From NCBI RefSeq assembly GCF_019093865.1, contig NZ_JABJXD010000015.1, forward strand, positions 1 through 37,589: DNA of 37,589 bases, written 5' to 3'. Below the pieces are notes generated by a model. It searched no databases. It worked only from the letters and a program-made list of their open reading frames with translations, and was not told where the DNA came from. The DNA comes from Lentibacillus saliphilus (GTDB lineage Bacteria; Bacillota; Bacilli; Bacillales; Amphibacillaceae). Both the position numbers and the translations under genes were made by a program. Below are positions 8,323 to 17,306 of the stretch, piece after piece. Within the stretch, counting starts at the first letter, position 1. Each line of letters opens with the position of its first letter.

Positions 8323-9339
8323 ATGAGATTTGAATTTCGTAAAAAACGGGAGACGAGTCAGTTTTTGTTAGGAGATGGACAACTAGTAAAGCGAGATACG
8401 GAGGTGCGCTTTGACCCACTAACAGGAGAATCATCACGCGTTGTGTTCGATCCTGGTTTAACATTTTCAATTCCAGCTTATAGAGACGTCGCTCGGCAAA
8501 CGTCGGGAAAGAATTGTCCGTTCTGTCCGGAAAATGTGTGGCAACAGACACCACTGTTCCCAAACGATTTAGTTGAAGGCGGACGCATCACACATGGCGA
8601 GGCCATCGTGGCACCAAATTTATTTCCATATAGCAAACATAATGGCGTTGTAATTATGTCCAAAGCTCATTTTGTTCGGTTAGAGGATTTTACAACTGAT
8701 CTGATTAAACATGCGTTGATCGCTGCCCAGAAGTATGCCATGAATGTGTTAAAGCATGAAACGGATGCATCATTCGTTTCTATTAATTGGAATTACCTAC
8801 CCCCGTCGGGTGGCAGTATGTTACACTCACACCTACACGTCGTCATTTCTGAATCACCAACAAACGAGCAACGAATGATGACACAGCATCATCAATTGTT
8901 TAAGGAGCGCTATGATCAACATTATTTTGATTGGTTATATGACTATGAAAAACGGGAAAACGAGCGCTGGATTGGAGAAAGTGGCGATATCGCTTGGATG
9001 CACGCTTTTGCCCCAAAAAGTCATAACGATTTTTTAGCTGTGTTTCGAAATCGACGAACAATCGATGATGTGACTGAAACAGACTGGAGACATTTTGCAG
9101 AAGGACTCATAAACATTTTCTCTACTTTAACCGAGCAAAACTTAGCGAGTTTTAACTTAGCACTCTCATTCACGCATGATGGATCTCCAGCTTATGCACG
9201 ACTTGTACCACGCCTCACATTGGGGCAGTTAGGGACAAGTGACATGAACTTTTTCCATACGTTGCATGACGAACCACTTTCATATAAAAAGCCAGAAGCC
9301 ATTGCAGCCCTAGCTCGAGGATACTTTAATGCTTCTTAA
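8323..9339 (+). CDS. GalT/HIT-superfamily protein, DUF4931-like
   Basis: 338 aa, resembling galactose-1-phosphate uridylyltransferase-like HIT proteins. A zinc pair is seen in CPFCPEN (Cys65, Cys68), and a histidine triad-like HSHLHVV motif at 168-174 stands where GalT has its nucleophilic His. The family transfers nucleotidyl groups via a His-nucleotide intermediate, or hydrolyses dinucleoside substrates. There is no galK or galE nearby, so galactose metabolism is not supported. I believe the closest group is the Bacillus DUF4931 family, whose reaction is not established. The AAGGAGGG ribosome binding site fixes the start. Single gene, ended by a shared terminator. Confidence 0.75.
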   Translation: MRFEFRKKRETSQFLLGDGQLVKRDTEVRFDPLTGESSRVVFDPGLTFSIPAYRDVARQTSGKNCPFCPENVWQQTPLFPNDLVEGGRITHGEAIVAPNLFPYSKHNGVVIMSKAHFVRLEDFTTDLIKHALIAAQKYAMNVLKHETDASFVSINWNYLPPSGGSMLHSHLHVVISESPTNEQRMMTQHHQLFKERYDQHYFDWLYDYEKRENERWIGESGDIAWMHAFAPKSHNDFLAVFRNRRTIDDVTETDWRHFAEGLINIFSTLTEQNLASFNLALSFTHDGSPAYARLVPRLTLGQLGTSDMNFFHTLHDEPLSYKKPEAIAALARGYFNAS

Positions 9340-9342
9340 TAC

Positions 9343-9375
9343 ACAAAAGGGGCGTCACTTTGTCGCCCCTTTTGT
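9343..9375 (+). terminator. Bidirectional terminator between convergent genes
   Basis: Perfect 12-bp stem, ACAAAAGGGGCG (9343-9354) with its complement at 9364-9375. The A/T base pairs at the stem foot supply a T-run on either strand. It serves both the GalT-like gene and the dipeptidase gene. Confidence 0.85.
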
Positions 9376-9386
9376 ATGTAGCTATT

Positions 9387-10343
9387 TCATTTTACGCCTG
9401 GTAAGTGATTCATAAAATTACGGAAGGCAAATCCCTCAACCTGTGCTTCTGTATAATGCTTCTGCAACCCGTTAATAAGGTTATTGTACTTCCCAGCATG
9501 TTCAAGATCGGTGACAAATGAACTGATGCCATCAAAATCTGAGCCAAATCCGATATGTGTTTCCCCACCGAGCGCACAAAAGTGATCAATATGCTTAATT
9601 AAATCTGAGATCGTTGCTTCAAACTGGCCTTCATTAATAAAAGGTGGATTAAATACAACCTGAATTAAGCCGCCTTTTTCAAACATTGCTTTTGCCTGAT
9701 CATCATACAAATTACGGCGATGTTCACAAACTGCTCGGGCGTTGGAATGACTCGCAAACGGATAATCAGCATGCTCGAGAATATCCCAAAACCCTTGCAC
9801 CGTACTGTGAGATACATCCGTAAAAACGCGATGAGCGTTATTTAACTGCACGACTTCTTTCCCTAGTACCGTTAATCCGCCGCCACGTGGTTCGCCCGCT
9901 CCGTCTGCGCATAGATTCGCATTGTTCCAGGTCATTCCAATTGAAAGAACACCTAGTCGATACAAGTGTCTCAGCTTGACGAGATCATTCCCGAATGCGT
10001 CAGCACCTTCCAAGGCAAGAACAGCACCGATTTCTCCCGTTTTCAACTGTGATAAATCCTCCCAGCGACGAATATGCTTCACCTCTGGATTCTTATCAAC
10101 GATTTCTGTATAAAATAGATCAATTTGTTCTAAGGCGTGCTGCCATTTTTCATCAGCTGGCACGTCTGGCTCTACGAAAATCGCAAAAAATTGCACATTT
10201 ACGCCGCCGTTTTTTAGACGTTCTAAATTTGTAGCCAATTCGTCACTCTTGCGAAAATCAAGTGGTTCTGTCCCATATAATGTACCACGCTTTGCCAGCT
10301 GTAGTCTTAATAGTGCATCACAATGTGTATCGATAATAGTCAT
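9387..10343 (-). CDS. Membrane dipeptidase (peptidase family M19)
   Basis: 318 aa. Metal ligands of the M19 binuclear zinc site are recognisable: the N-terminal DTHCD (His7, Asp9), the bridging Glu in LALEGAD, and His residues in DVSHST and FASHSNAR, followed by FGSDFDG. Such enzymes split dipeptides including L-D and D-D forms, and in bacteria are cytoplasmic; no signal peptide is present here. AAGGAG precedes the ATG. The gene lies 141 bases downstream of an amidotransferase gene that acts on gamma-glutamyl compounds, so a shared role in peptide or gamma-glutamyl amine breakdown is plausible but inferred. Confidence 0.87.
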   Translation of the reverse strand: MTIIDTHCDALLRLQLAKRGTLYGTEPLDFRKSDELATNLERLKNGGVNVQFFAIFVEPDVPADEKWQHALEQIDLFYTEIVDKNPEVKHIRRWEDLSQLKTGEIGAVLALEGADAFGNDLVKLRHLYRLGVLSIGMTWNNANLCADGAGEPRGGGLTVLGKEVVQLNNAHRVFTDVSHSTVQGFWDILEHADYPFASHSNARAVCEHRRNLYDDQAKAMFEKGGLIQVVFNPPFINEGQFEATISDLIKHIDHFCALGGETHIGFGSDFDGISSFVTDLEHAGKYNNLINGLQKHYTEAQVEGFAFRNFMNHLPGVK

Positions 10344-10385
10344 TAGTAGATCTCCTTTTTCAAATAGTCATTACAACACTACATT

Positions 10386-10484
10386 CTTTTGCGCCGATTC
10401 CTCGAGCATTTCTGCCGGATAATCCAGCGCTCTCGCCGATTCTCCGTGCATTCCCGCCGATTCCTCAGACATTCTCATCGATTC
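10386..10484 (-). repeat. Tandem 21-bp repeat directly behind the amidotransferase stop codon
   Basis: Read on the minus strand, four full 21-bp units (10464-10484, 10443-10463, 10422-10442, 10401-10421) and a partial fifth (10386-10400) follow one another without gaps. Most begin GAATCGGCG and continue with a GAATG-like core. The first unit starts at the base after the TAA. Because 21 is a multiple of three, the array continues the reading frame of the gene for 37 codons (heptad-like ESAGMHG, ESARALD, YPAEMLE, ESAQKNV) until a TAA at 10371-10373. Confidence 0.75.
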
Positions 10485-11195
10485 TTATTCTGAGCAGGCA
10501 TTAATAAACCCTCGGTAGATTCTTTCTGACGGTTCATCTCCATTTGCAAGCATATTTTCTGGGTGCCATTGTACTCCGAGCACAAACCGATGTGTTTCTG
10601 ATTCAACAGCCTCAATGATTAAATCACTGGCAGTGCCGCTCGTTTTAAGAGGTTGCTTGACTGACCGATTTGCTTGATGGTGACGACTATTAACTCGGAC
10701 CCTATCCCTTCCGGTTAATTGATGGAGTAAGCTGCCCGGGGATACGTCAACAAAATGCGAACCATGACCTAACGGCGCATTTTGACTATGCTGAAGTAAG
10801 TCACGGTCAACCTGTGTGTATATATCCTGATACATATCGCCCCCCATAGCGATATTTAATATTTGTATGCCACGGCATACCGCTAAAATTGGTTTATCCA
10901 CCTCAAGCATTTTATTCACGAACGCCTGTTCAAATAAATCACGTGACGGAATAATCGTCCCGAGATTTGGGTGTGGTTCTTCATTAAACAATGTCGGATC
11001 AATGTCGTAACCACCTGTTAAATATAAGCCATCAAGCTGAGTTACTAGCTGGTCCATGTCTGCTTCATCTAAGTTATACGGCACTATAACTGGCAAGCCA
11101 CCCGACTTCAATATCGCATCCGCATTCGCATTCGCGACCTTATAATACAATTCATCAACTTCCATTGATGGTGTGATTCCAATAATTGGCTTCAT
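10485..11195 (-). CDS. Gamma-glutamyl hydrolase-like class I amidotransferase (PuuD type)
   Basis: 236 aa, usual length for peptidase C26/PuuD proteins, which hydrolyse gamma-glutamyl-GABA or similar gamma-glutamyl amides. The nucleophile elbow is AVCRGIQ (Cys107), the catalytic His/Glu pair is in VQWHPEN (His211, Glu213), and LTGGYDIDP is the family oxyanion-region block. The ATG at 11195 is preceded by AGGAGGAGACCA; the longer frame to 11288 has no ribosome binding site and a His/Arg-rich unlikely leader. The M19 dipeptidase gene follows on the same strand. A tandem repeat begins immediately after its stop codon. Confidence 0.85.
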   Translation of the reverse strand: MKPIIGITPSMEVDELYYKVANANADAILKSGGLPVIVPYNLDEADMDQLVTQLDGLYLTGGYDIDPTLFNEEPHPNLGTIIPSRDLFEQAFVNKMLEVDKPILAVCRGIQILNIAMGGDMYQDIYTQVDRDLLQHSQNAPLGHGSHFVDVSPGSLLHQLTGRDRVRVNSRHHQANRSVKQPLKTSGTASDLIIEAVESETHRFVLGVQWHPENMLANGDEPSERIYRGFINACSE

Positions 11196-11368
11196 TGGTC
11201 TCCTCCTGTTGCCGGCATGGCAAACGTTTATGGTATGATGCTTCATCCTATGTATATGACGGTGAGAACATGATGACTCTAGTTGCAAAATCGAATATTT
11301 GTATTTATTTTATCATATAGAAAAAAGATTGCGTGATATACATTCCGTTTTTAAAACCTCTTCGTTTC

Positions 11369-11395
11369 AAAAAAGGAGCTCCAAAACGGAGCCCC
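11369..11395 (-). terminator. Terminator of the spore protein gene
   Basis: On the minus strand GGGGCTCC (11395-11388) pairs with GGAGCTCC (11382-11375), eight pairs with one G-T, followed by TTTTTT. It lies nine bases behind the stop codon. Confidence 0.85.
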
Positions 11396-11403
11396 TCATC
11401 TGT

Positions 11404-11604
11404 TTATTGTCTGTTATTCATGCTTTCCTCAGCGATTTTGATCATGCGTTTGACCATCTCGCCACCCACTGATCCGTTCTCTCGAGCAGTCGTATCAGCA
11501 CCAAGCTCAACGTTGAATTCATTCGCAATTTCTGCTTTCATTCTGTTTAACGCTTGATCTGCACCTGGCACCAACAAATCATTGTTGTTTCTGTTGTTGC
11601 CCAT
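11404..11604 (-). CDS. Alpha/beta-type small acid-soluble spore protein
   Basis: 66 aa, typical size. The family coats spore DNA, changes its form and protects it from UV and heat; on germination the GPR protease cuts it. Conserved blocks are LNRMKAEIANEF (with the GPR cleavage region EIA/NEF), GADTTARENGSVGGEM and the C-terminal MVKRMIKIAEE. The ATG at 11604 follows GGGAG at eight bases; an in-frame GTG at 11613 lacks spacing for a ribosome binding site. Such genes are normally read alone by forespore sigma-G; I could not assign a convincing sigma-G promoter. The gene is direct evidence that the host forms endospores. Confidence 0.93.
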   Translation of the reverse strand: MGNNRNNNDLLVPGADQALNRMKAEIANEFNVELGADTTARENGSVGGEMVKRMIKIAEESMNNRQ

Positions 11605-11633
11605 CACGATCACTCCCTGGGTTATTGGAAACG

Positions 11634-11655
11634 TGAACAGATAGTTATCTGTTCA
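11634..11655. promoter_or_regulatory. 22-bp palindrome upstream of the spore protein gene
   Basis: TGAACAGATA, two bases, TATCTGTTCA: two perfect 10-base arms. It lies about 15 bases upstream of the spore protein ribosome binding site and 65 bases behind the stop of the next gene upstream. There is no T-run on either side, so an operator or an mRNA 5' hairpin is more likely than a terminator. Confidence 0.45.
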
Positions 11656-11719
11656 TATGTAGTTTGTACGAGAACCCTCACCGTTACACCTTCCAAAATA
11701 TCGGAAGTCGTCACGATTC

Positions 11720-12448
11720 TTATGGTGTCTTGCTTTGATCTGAACCGTCGCCCGGTTTTGTTGGTTTATCTGGATCACTCGGTTCTTCGGGATCGGTTGG
11801 TTCAGGCGGCTCTGGATTAGGTTCTTTATCCTCGTCTTCACCTCCCTCTCCATTATCTCCAGATTCCCCTTCTCCATTTTCACCACCGTTTTGATCACCA
11901 TCTGATCCACCGTTGTCGCCTTCTCCACCTCCAGGTTTTTCTCCGGGTTGCCCCGTGTCATCGTCTTTATTGCCATTGCCATTACCGTTGCCTTCTGACC
12001 CAGAACCCGAACCTTCTCCAGCATTCCCTGAGCCACCTGCTTCATCATCTTTATTCGATCCAGAATCTTTATCTGAGTCATCTTTAGAAGGTGGTTTTGT
12101 CGAACTGCCATCAGTCTGATCGGTCGGTTTTTCAGTGGATTCTGTTACATTTGAATCAAATGTTGAATCGTCATTCTCTAGCATATCTTCTTGTTCGAAC
12201 GCTTCTTCCTCATCCTCCGTCAATTCAAGTTCTTCTTTTTCAATCTCAATCCCTATATCAGATTTTGAACTTACAAACGACTGACTTGTCAAATGACTTT
12301 GAGTAAGATATGTATCATGATGTGCTGATCTTACAGAGGAAGCTGGTGAACTGGATATGCTCTTTATAATCCAAAATCCACCAACCCCCAATGGTATCAG
12401 CAGTAAAATAGTCGCTACGATCCCAATTGCTTCTTTTCTAACATCCAC
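11720..12448 (-). CDS. Single-pass membrane protein with long acidic low-complexity tail
   Basis: 242 aa from a GTG at 12448, chosen because AAGGGGG stands eight bases before it; an ATG at 12496 would add 16 residues without a ribosome binding site. Residues about 8-28 form one transmembrane helix. Then come a Ser/Thr-rich stretch, an acidic segment (EEEAFEQED) and about 140 residues of Gly, Ser, Asn, Asp, Glu and Pro. The end is Pro-rich (PEPPEPTDPEEPSDPD). The tail should be disordered and outside the membrane. No domain is recognised. The tail composition resembles wall-spanning linkers, but there is no sortase motif. Function unknown. Confidence 0.65.
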   Translation of the reverse strand: MDVRKEAIGIVATILLLIPLGVGGFWIIKSISSSPASSVRSAHHDTYLTQSHLTSQSFVSSKSDIGIEIEKEELELTEDEEEAFEQEDMLENDDSTFDSNVTESTEKPTDQTDGSSTKPPSKDDSDKDSGSNKDDEAGGSGNAGEGSGSGSEGNGNGNGNKDDDTGQPGEKPGGGEGDNGGSDGDQNGGENGEGESGDNGEGGEDEDKEPNPEPPEPTDPEEPSDPDKPTKPGDGSDQSKTP

Positions 12449-12672
12449 AGTTGCATCCCCCTTTCCCGACACTCTCACATGTTCACATTTTACCATTTTA
12501 TGACACGAAAAGCGCAGAAAACATGAAGAATCTTGTCGATTTATTTAGATATAGGTGCTTTTTCATTATTTTTGTGTATTTTTTCACATAAATAATCCGC
12601 ATAGAACAAAAGATCATTTTGGCATATTTAAAATCAAATCGTATATATTTGATGACAGGAGGAGATTACTGA

Positions 12673-13137
12673 ATGGCAAAAGGCGTTTATACCGAAATTT
12701 TACACGTACCAATTCGAGATGTATGGGCATTTGTCAGTGATTTAAATCAATGGGCACCGTTAATGCCAGGTTATGTAGATCATCACATTTTAAATGATCA
12801 GGAGTCCATATGGGATTTTATTGCTGATGTTGGATTTAAAAAAAAGCGGCTCCAAGTAAAAGTCGTTATTACCGAATGGCAGGAGCCGTCACGCATTCGT
12901 TTTCAATTGTCTGGATGGAATGAAGCCTTTATCGGTGAAGGCATGTTTACAGCTGAAGACGTAACGGCACACTCTACAAAAATGATTGGACATCTTGAAA
13001 TGAAGACAAAAGGCGTGAAGGCACCTGTCATTAATGGCATATTAAAGTCTATCGTTCCTCAACAAACGAAAAAACTCACCAAAACAATGGCGTCACAAAT
13101 TGTAAAGCGTAACTATGTAGCGACGACCACCTCTTAA
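12673..13137 (+). CDS. SRPBCC (START-like, CoxG-type) family protein
   Basis: 154 aa of one helix-grip fold domain. It begins with the typical strand and helix (GVYTEILHVPIRDVWAFVSD), then LNQWAPLMPGY, the pattern of CoxG and polyketide cyclase-like proteins. These have a deep pocket for a hydrophobic ligand or assist cofactor enzymes. No cox genes (aerobic CO dehydrogenase) are nearby, so the partner is unknown. GGAGGAG lies before the ATG. Its TAA overlaps the stop codon of the convergent HAD gene in a shared TTAA, and no terminator separates them. Confidence 0.75.
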   Translation: MAKGVYTEILHVPIRDVWAFVSDLNQWAPLMPGYVDHHILNDQESIWDFIADVGFKKKRLQVKVVITEWQEPSRIRFQLSGWNEAFIGEGMFTAEDVTAHSTKMIGHLEMKTKGVKAPVINGILKSIVPQQTKKLTKTMASQIVKRNYVATTTS

Positions 13138-13829
13138 ACAGATTCCGCAAAAATAGGCCAGCCATGTTCTTGAGCGACGTGCCTCATGTCATCATTTGGA
13201 TTCACGACGATCGGATGGTGTGCAAATTGGAGTAAAGGCACATCGCTCATGCTATCCGCATAAGCCCATATTTCCGGTTCTTCTCGGTCACTTATTCCCT
13301 GATCACTATCACTTTCAACATTACTGAGCCAGGCCTTCACTTTATCTACTTTAACCGTTCCGTTAACAATTTGGTCAAGCTCACCTGTACATACACCTGT
13401 TTCATCATATTTTAAATCTGTTCCAACTGCTGTAACTTGCTTCAAACCCAGTGAGGCAATAAAGGCATCTAAGAACGGACGTAATGCGCCTGATAAGATG
13501 ATAATTGTATCGCCCTTTTTCTGGTGCTCGTGAATGGTTTCAACGAGTTCATGATGTACATTATCTTTCCCCATCTGGACAAGCTGATGAAAGAATATCG
13601 TCAATTCTTCCTTCGTTTTCCCTTTAAAAGAACGGGCGAATGCTTTAAAAAAACCATGTTTAAATGCTTGTTTCCCTTTCAACATACCTTGAACAGTAGC
13701 TTTCAATAACCCCTTAGCTACAATCCCCCATTCCTTAATGGTAAAGTCCTTTTTCGCAGCTTGAAACATGATTTTAAACGAATTCCCTTGAAATAATGTT
13801 CCATCAAAATCAACTGTTACAACAGCCAT
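13134..13829 (-). CDS. HAD-IB family phosphatase (SerB-like fold)
   Basis: 231 aa. Motif I is VDFDGTLF, motif II is in IILSGALR, and motif IV is ADSMSDVPLL. The helical cap lies between motifs I and II, as in the class I-B proteins that include phosphoserine phosphatase. Known relatives hydrolyse phosphoserine or lipid and metabolite phosphates, and the substrate here cannot be read. The ATG at 13829 follows AAAGGCGG at six bases; a TTG six bases further upstream has no spacing. It is convergent with the SRPBCC gene, with overlapping stop codons. Confidence 0.8.
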   Translation of the reverse strand: MAVVTVDFDGTLFQGNSFKIMFQAAKKDFTIKEWGIVAKGLLKATVQGMLKGKQAFKHGFFKAFARSFKGKTKEELTIFFHQLVQMGKDNVHHELVETIHEHQKKGDTIIILSGALRPFLDAFIASLGLKQVTAVGTDLKYDETGVCTGELDQIVNGTVKVDKVKAWLSNVESDSDQGISDREEPEIWAYADSMSDVPLLQFAHHPIVVNPNDDMRHVAQEHGWPIFAESV

Positions 13830-14093
13830 GAGCAACCGCCTTTCTGATTAATCACAAATTTATTCCATCATTAATTGACGGATTATTTGAACATTATCTC
13901 ATTTATTACGCTGTTAAGCAACTCATCTAAAAGGATAAGATAAATCCGCAACGGTGTCATAATAGGTTCTATCTTTGTTTGGGCCATGTGGATCATTCAA
14001 GAGGCATACAAAAAATGACAAATTACCAAACAAGAGACCCATATCATGAGGCTTTTTCTCCAGTATGATAGCGTTTACACTATAAAGGACATT

Positions 14094-14108
14094 AAAATGT
14101 AACATTTT
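14094..14108. promoter_or_regulatory. 15-bp palindrome overlapping the pflB -35
   Basis: AAAATGTAACATTTT is a perfect inverted repeat with a one-base centre. Its right arm overlaps the proposed -35 (TTGGAA, 14107-14112). It does not match the Fnr consensus. A regulator cannot be named. Confidence 0.4.
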
Positions 14109-14135
14109 GGAATGAAGCACCGTTCTACTTATGAT
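14107..14135 (+). promoter_or_regulatory. Probable pflB promoter
   Basis: TTGGAA (14107-14112), 17 bases, TATGAT (14130-14135). This is the best sigma-A-type match in the 364-base region between the HAD gene and pflB. The rest of that region (13830-14093) is AT-rich with no gene that I can support. Confidence 0.5.
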
Positions 14136-14152
14136 ATCCTTAAGTTAGAAGT

Positions 14153-14170
14153 TTGTTAATGGGTTCACAA
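14153..14170 (+). promoter_or_regulatory. Rex-like operator in the pflB leader
   Basis: TTGTTAATGGGTTCACAA matches the Gram-positive Rex consensus TTGTGAA-4-TTCACAA in 13 of the 14 arm bases; the only arm mismatch is a T for G on the left. It lies between the -10 and the ribosome binding site, a place from which a repressor would block transcription. Rex releases DNA when NADH/NAD+ rises, and pfl genes are known Rex targets in several Firmicutes. Confidence 0.6.
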
Positions 14171-14193
14171 ATTAGGATCAGGAGGTTTTTCTG

Positions 14194-16431
14194 ATGAACT
14201 ATGAAGCTTGGTATGGATTTAAAGGTGGCCAATGGGAATCTGAAGTAAACGTCCGTGATTTTATCATTAAAAATTTTAAGTCTTACACTGGTGATGAACA
14301 ATTTCTTTCTGAACCAACACAGGATACAACAGATTTATGGGAAGACGTTATGGCACTTTCCAAGAAAGAGCGTGAGCAAGGTGGCGTTCTGGATATGGAT
14401 ACATCAATCGTATCTACCATTACATCCCATGGACCTGGTTACATTGACAAAGACAAAGAACGCATCGTCGGCTTTCAAACTGATCAACCACTTAAACGGT
14501 CTCTACAACCTTTTGGTGGGATACGTATGGCGGTTCAAGCATGTAAATCGTATGGATATGAAGTAGATGCAGATGTTGAGCATACGTTTACACATTATCG
14601 AAAAACACACAACCAAGGGGTATTTGATGCATACACCCCTGAAATGAAGCGCGCTCGAAAGGCTGGAATTATAACTGGCTTACCAGACGCATACGGTCGC
14701 GGTCGCATTATCGGGGATTATCGCCGAGTTGCACTGTACGGGATTGATCGATTAATTCAAGCAAAGCAAGACGATCTCGCTCTGATTGGCGCAAGTGGTG
14801 TCATGTCTGATGAAGTTATACGAGATCGTGAAGAAACGATGGAGCAAATTCGTGCGTTACAGGAATTGAAAGAAATGGCCGCAGCACATGGATTTGACAT
14901 CTCTCATCCTGCAACAAATGCACATGAAGCGTTCCAGTGGCTTTACTTCGCTTATTTAGCAGCTATAAAAGAGCAAAATGGCGCGGCAATGAGTCTTGGA
15001 CGTGTGTCTACATTTTTAGATATTTACATTGAACGTGATTTATATAATGGTCATTTAACTGAAGAAGCAGCTCAAGAGCTTGTCGATCACTTTATTATGA
15101 AGCTGAGACTCGTTAAATTTGCCCGAACACCTGACTATAACGATTTATTTAGTGGAGATCCAACTTGGGTAACTGAATCAATTGGTGGCATCGCGCTTGA
15201 CGGTACACCGCTCGTTACGAAAAGTTCATTCCGTTTCCTCCATACACTGAAAAATCTTGGTCCTGCACCAGAACCAAACTTAACAGTATTATGGTCAGAA
15301 AAGCTACCTGAACGTTTCAAGCGGTATTGCGCAAAAATGTCAATCGAAACGAGTGCCATTCAATACGAAAATGATGATCTCATGCGAGATATTTACGGAG
15401 ATGACTACGGTATAGCCTGCTGTGTATCCGCTATGGCAATCGGTAAACAAATGCAGTTTTTCGGCGCACGTGCAAACTTAGCTAAAGCTTTATTATATGC
15501 CATTAATGGCGGTAAAGATGAAAAAACATACGTTCAAGTTGCCCCACCGTACGCACCGATAACAGCTGACGTCCTGGACTATGAGGAAGTTATGGCAAAA
15601 TATGACGTGATCCTTGATTGGCTTGCCGGACTTTACGTTAATACACTTAATATCATTCACTTTATGCATGATAAGTACAGCTATGAACGTATTGAAATGG
15701 CCTTACATGATCGTGACGTTCTACGTACAATGGCATGTGGCGTTGCTGGTCTATCTGTTGTTGCAGATTCACTCAGTGCCATTAAATATGCGAACGTGAA
15801 AGTCGTTCGTAATGAGGAAGGGATTGCAACAGACTTTGAAATTGAAGGCGACTTCCCGACTTACGGTAACAACGACGATCGAGTTGATAGTATTGCTGCT
15901 GACTTAGTGACACGGTTCATGAATAAAATTAAACAGCATCAAACATATCGAAATGCTGTTCCAACGCAATCGATTTTAACAATTACATCAAACGTCGTCT
16001 ATGGCAAGAAAACAGGAAACACACCTGATGGAAGACGTGCTGGTGAACCGTTCGCACCTGGGGCTAACCCAATGCATGGGCGCGACGAAAAAGGAGCACT
16101 TGCATCACTGTTATCAGTGGCCAAATTACCATACAAAGATGCACTTGATGGCATAAGTAATACGTTTTCAATCGTTCCTAAAGCACTTGGTAGAGATGGC
16201 GATACGAGAAAAGACAACTTAGCTGCTATGCTTGACGGTTATATGAGCAAGAAAGGGCATCACCTGAACATTAACGTCTTTGACCGTGAGACATTACTTG
16301 ATGCGATGGAACATCCAGAGCAATATCCACAGCTTACAATAAGAGTGAGTGGGTACGCTGTTAACTTTATTAAATTAACCCGTGAACAACAAATCGATGT
16401 CATTAATCGGACATTCCATGAAAGTCGATGA
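14194..16431 (+). CDS. pflB: Formate C-acetyltransferase (pyruvate formate-lyase)
   Basis: 745 aa. This glycyl-radical enzyme converts pyruvate and CoA to acetyl-CoA and formate without oxygen. The catalytic cysteine pair is Cys409-Cys410 (GIACCVSAM), and the radical glycine is Gly720 in RVSGYAVNF, 26 residues from the end as usual. The [20 protein letters not shown] block is also typical. AGGAGG lies eight bases before the ATG. The activating enzyme gene follows after 28 bases, so the two form an operon. A Rex-like box in the leader suggests induction when NADH accumulates. The gene implies mixed-acid fermentation in an otherwise respiring cell. Confidence 0.97.
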   Translation: MNYEAWYGFKGGQWESEVNVRDFIIKNFKSYTGDEQFLSEPTQDTTDLWEDVMALSKKEREQGGVLDMDTSIVSTITSHGPGYIDKDKERIVGFQTDQPLKRSLQPFGGIRMAVQACKSYGYEVDADVEHTFTHYRKTHNQGVFDAYTPEMKRARKAGIITGLPDAYGRGRIIGDYRRVALYGIDRLIQAKQDDLALIGASGVMSDEVIRDREETMEQIRALQELKEMAAAHGFDISHPATNAHEAFQWLYFAYLAAIKEQNGAAMSLGRVSTFLDIYIERDLYNGHLTEEAAQELVDHFIMKLRLVKFARTPDYNDLFSGDPTWVTESIGGIALDGTPLVTKSSFRFLHTLKNLGPAPEPNLTVLWSEKLPERFKRYCAKMSIETSAIQYENDDLMRDIYGDDYGIACCVSAMAIGKQMQFFGARANLAKALLYAINGGKDEKTYVQVAPPYAPITADVLDYEEVMAKYDVILDWLAGLYVNTLNIIHFMHDKYSYERIEMALHDRDVLRTMACGVAGLSVVADSLSAIKYANVKVVRNEEGIATDFEIEGDFPTYGNNDDRVDSIAADLVTRFMNKIKQHQTYRNAVPTQSILTITSNVVYGKKTGNTPDGRRAGEPFAPGANPMHGRDEKGALASLLSVAKLPYKDALDGISNTFSIVPKALGRDGDTRKDNLAAMLDGYMSKKGHHLNINVFDRETLLDAMEHPEQYPQLTIRVSGYAVNFIKLTREQQIDVINRTFHESR

Positions 16432-16459
16432 ACGATGATATTTGAAGGGGGTTTTACTC

Positions 16460-17194
16460 ATGCAGGCTCGCATACACTCCGTTGAAACGTGCGGAACATT
16501 AGACGGTCCAGGTCTCCGTTACATTATTTTCATGCAGGGTTGCTTACTTAGGTGTCAATTTTGCCATAACCCTGATACGTGGAAAATGAGTGACGGCCGT
16601 CTCGTTGAATTGGATGAACTCATCACTGACATCGAAAGCTACATGCCTTTTTATAAAGCATCAAACGGTGGCGTGACAGTCAGTGGTGGCGAGCCTCTCC
16701 TTCAAATTAAAAGTCTTATTTACTTGTTTAAGGCTCTTAAAAAGAAAGGTATTCATACTGCAATCGATACATCTGGTGGTTGCTTTCCGAGTTCACCTGC
16801 CTTTATCGAGCAATTAGATGAACTTATGACAGTAACGGATTTAGTTTTACTTGATCTCAAACAAATCAAGACGGATAAACATAAAAACCTTACAGGTATG
16901 ACGAACACACATATTTTAGAATTTGCGACTTACCTCGCTCGCAAAAAGGTTCCCGTTTGGATTAGACACGTACTCGTTCCCGGGATATCTGATATAGACG
17001 AGGATTTACATGAATTAGGTCAATTTATCGAGACACTTGATAATGTCGAAAAAATAGATGTACTTCCATACCACAAGCTTGGCGTTTATAAATGGGAAGC
17101 ACTTGGGTATGAATATCCGCTTGAAGGTGTTGAGCCCCCTGAAGAAGATAGGGTTCAAAATGCACAAGAAATCTTAACATCTTATATCAAATAA
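16460..17194 (+). CDS. pflA: Pyruvate formate-lyase activating enzyme
   Basis: 244 aa radical SAM protein. The [4Fe-4S] cysteines are in the CxxxCxxC motif ([15 protein letters not shown]), and SGGEPLLQ is the SAM-binding GGE motif. It makes the 5'-deoxyadenosyl radical that removes hydrogen from Gly720 of PflB. The ATG at 16460 has AAGGGGG eight bases before it; the TTG at 16442 does not. Length and N-terminal [10 protein letters not shown] match the family. It is the second gene of the pflBA operon. No terminator is seen before the next gene. Confidence 0.95.
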   Translation: MQARIHSVETCGTLDGPGLRYIIFMQGCLLRCQFCHNPDTWKMSDGRLVELDELITDIESYMPFYKASNGGVTVSGGEPLLQIKSLIYLFKALKKKGIHTAIDTSGGCFPSSPAFIEQLDELMTVTDLVLLDLKQIKTDKHKNLTGMTNTHILEFATYLARKKVPVWIRHVLVPGISDIDEDLHELGQFIETLDNVEKIDVLPYHKLGVYKWEALGYEYPLEGVEPPEEDRVQNAQEILTSYIK

Positions 17195-17306
17195 TGCACA
17201 TACTCATACAGAGTAATCGTTACACATGTTCCACTCATTTGCTCCATTAGAGCTATGGGTGTTCATGATATATAGATACTTTATTTTGATTAAGGAGAGA
17301 TGCAAT

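Noticed and set aside
11653-12111. 152-codon minus-strand frame inside the low-complexity gene
   Set aside because: It is the shifted frame of a GAT/GGN-rich sequence, Met/Lys/Gln-rich and without ribosome binding site; the frame with the transmembrane helix is the real one.
13923-14120. 65-codon minus-strand frame upstream of pflB
   Set aside because: No ribosome binding site and it covers the promoter region of pflB.
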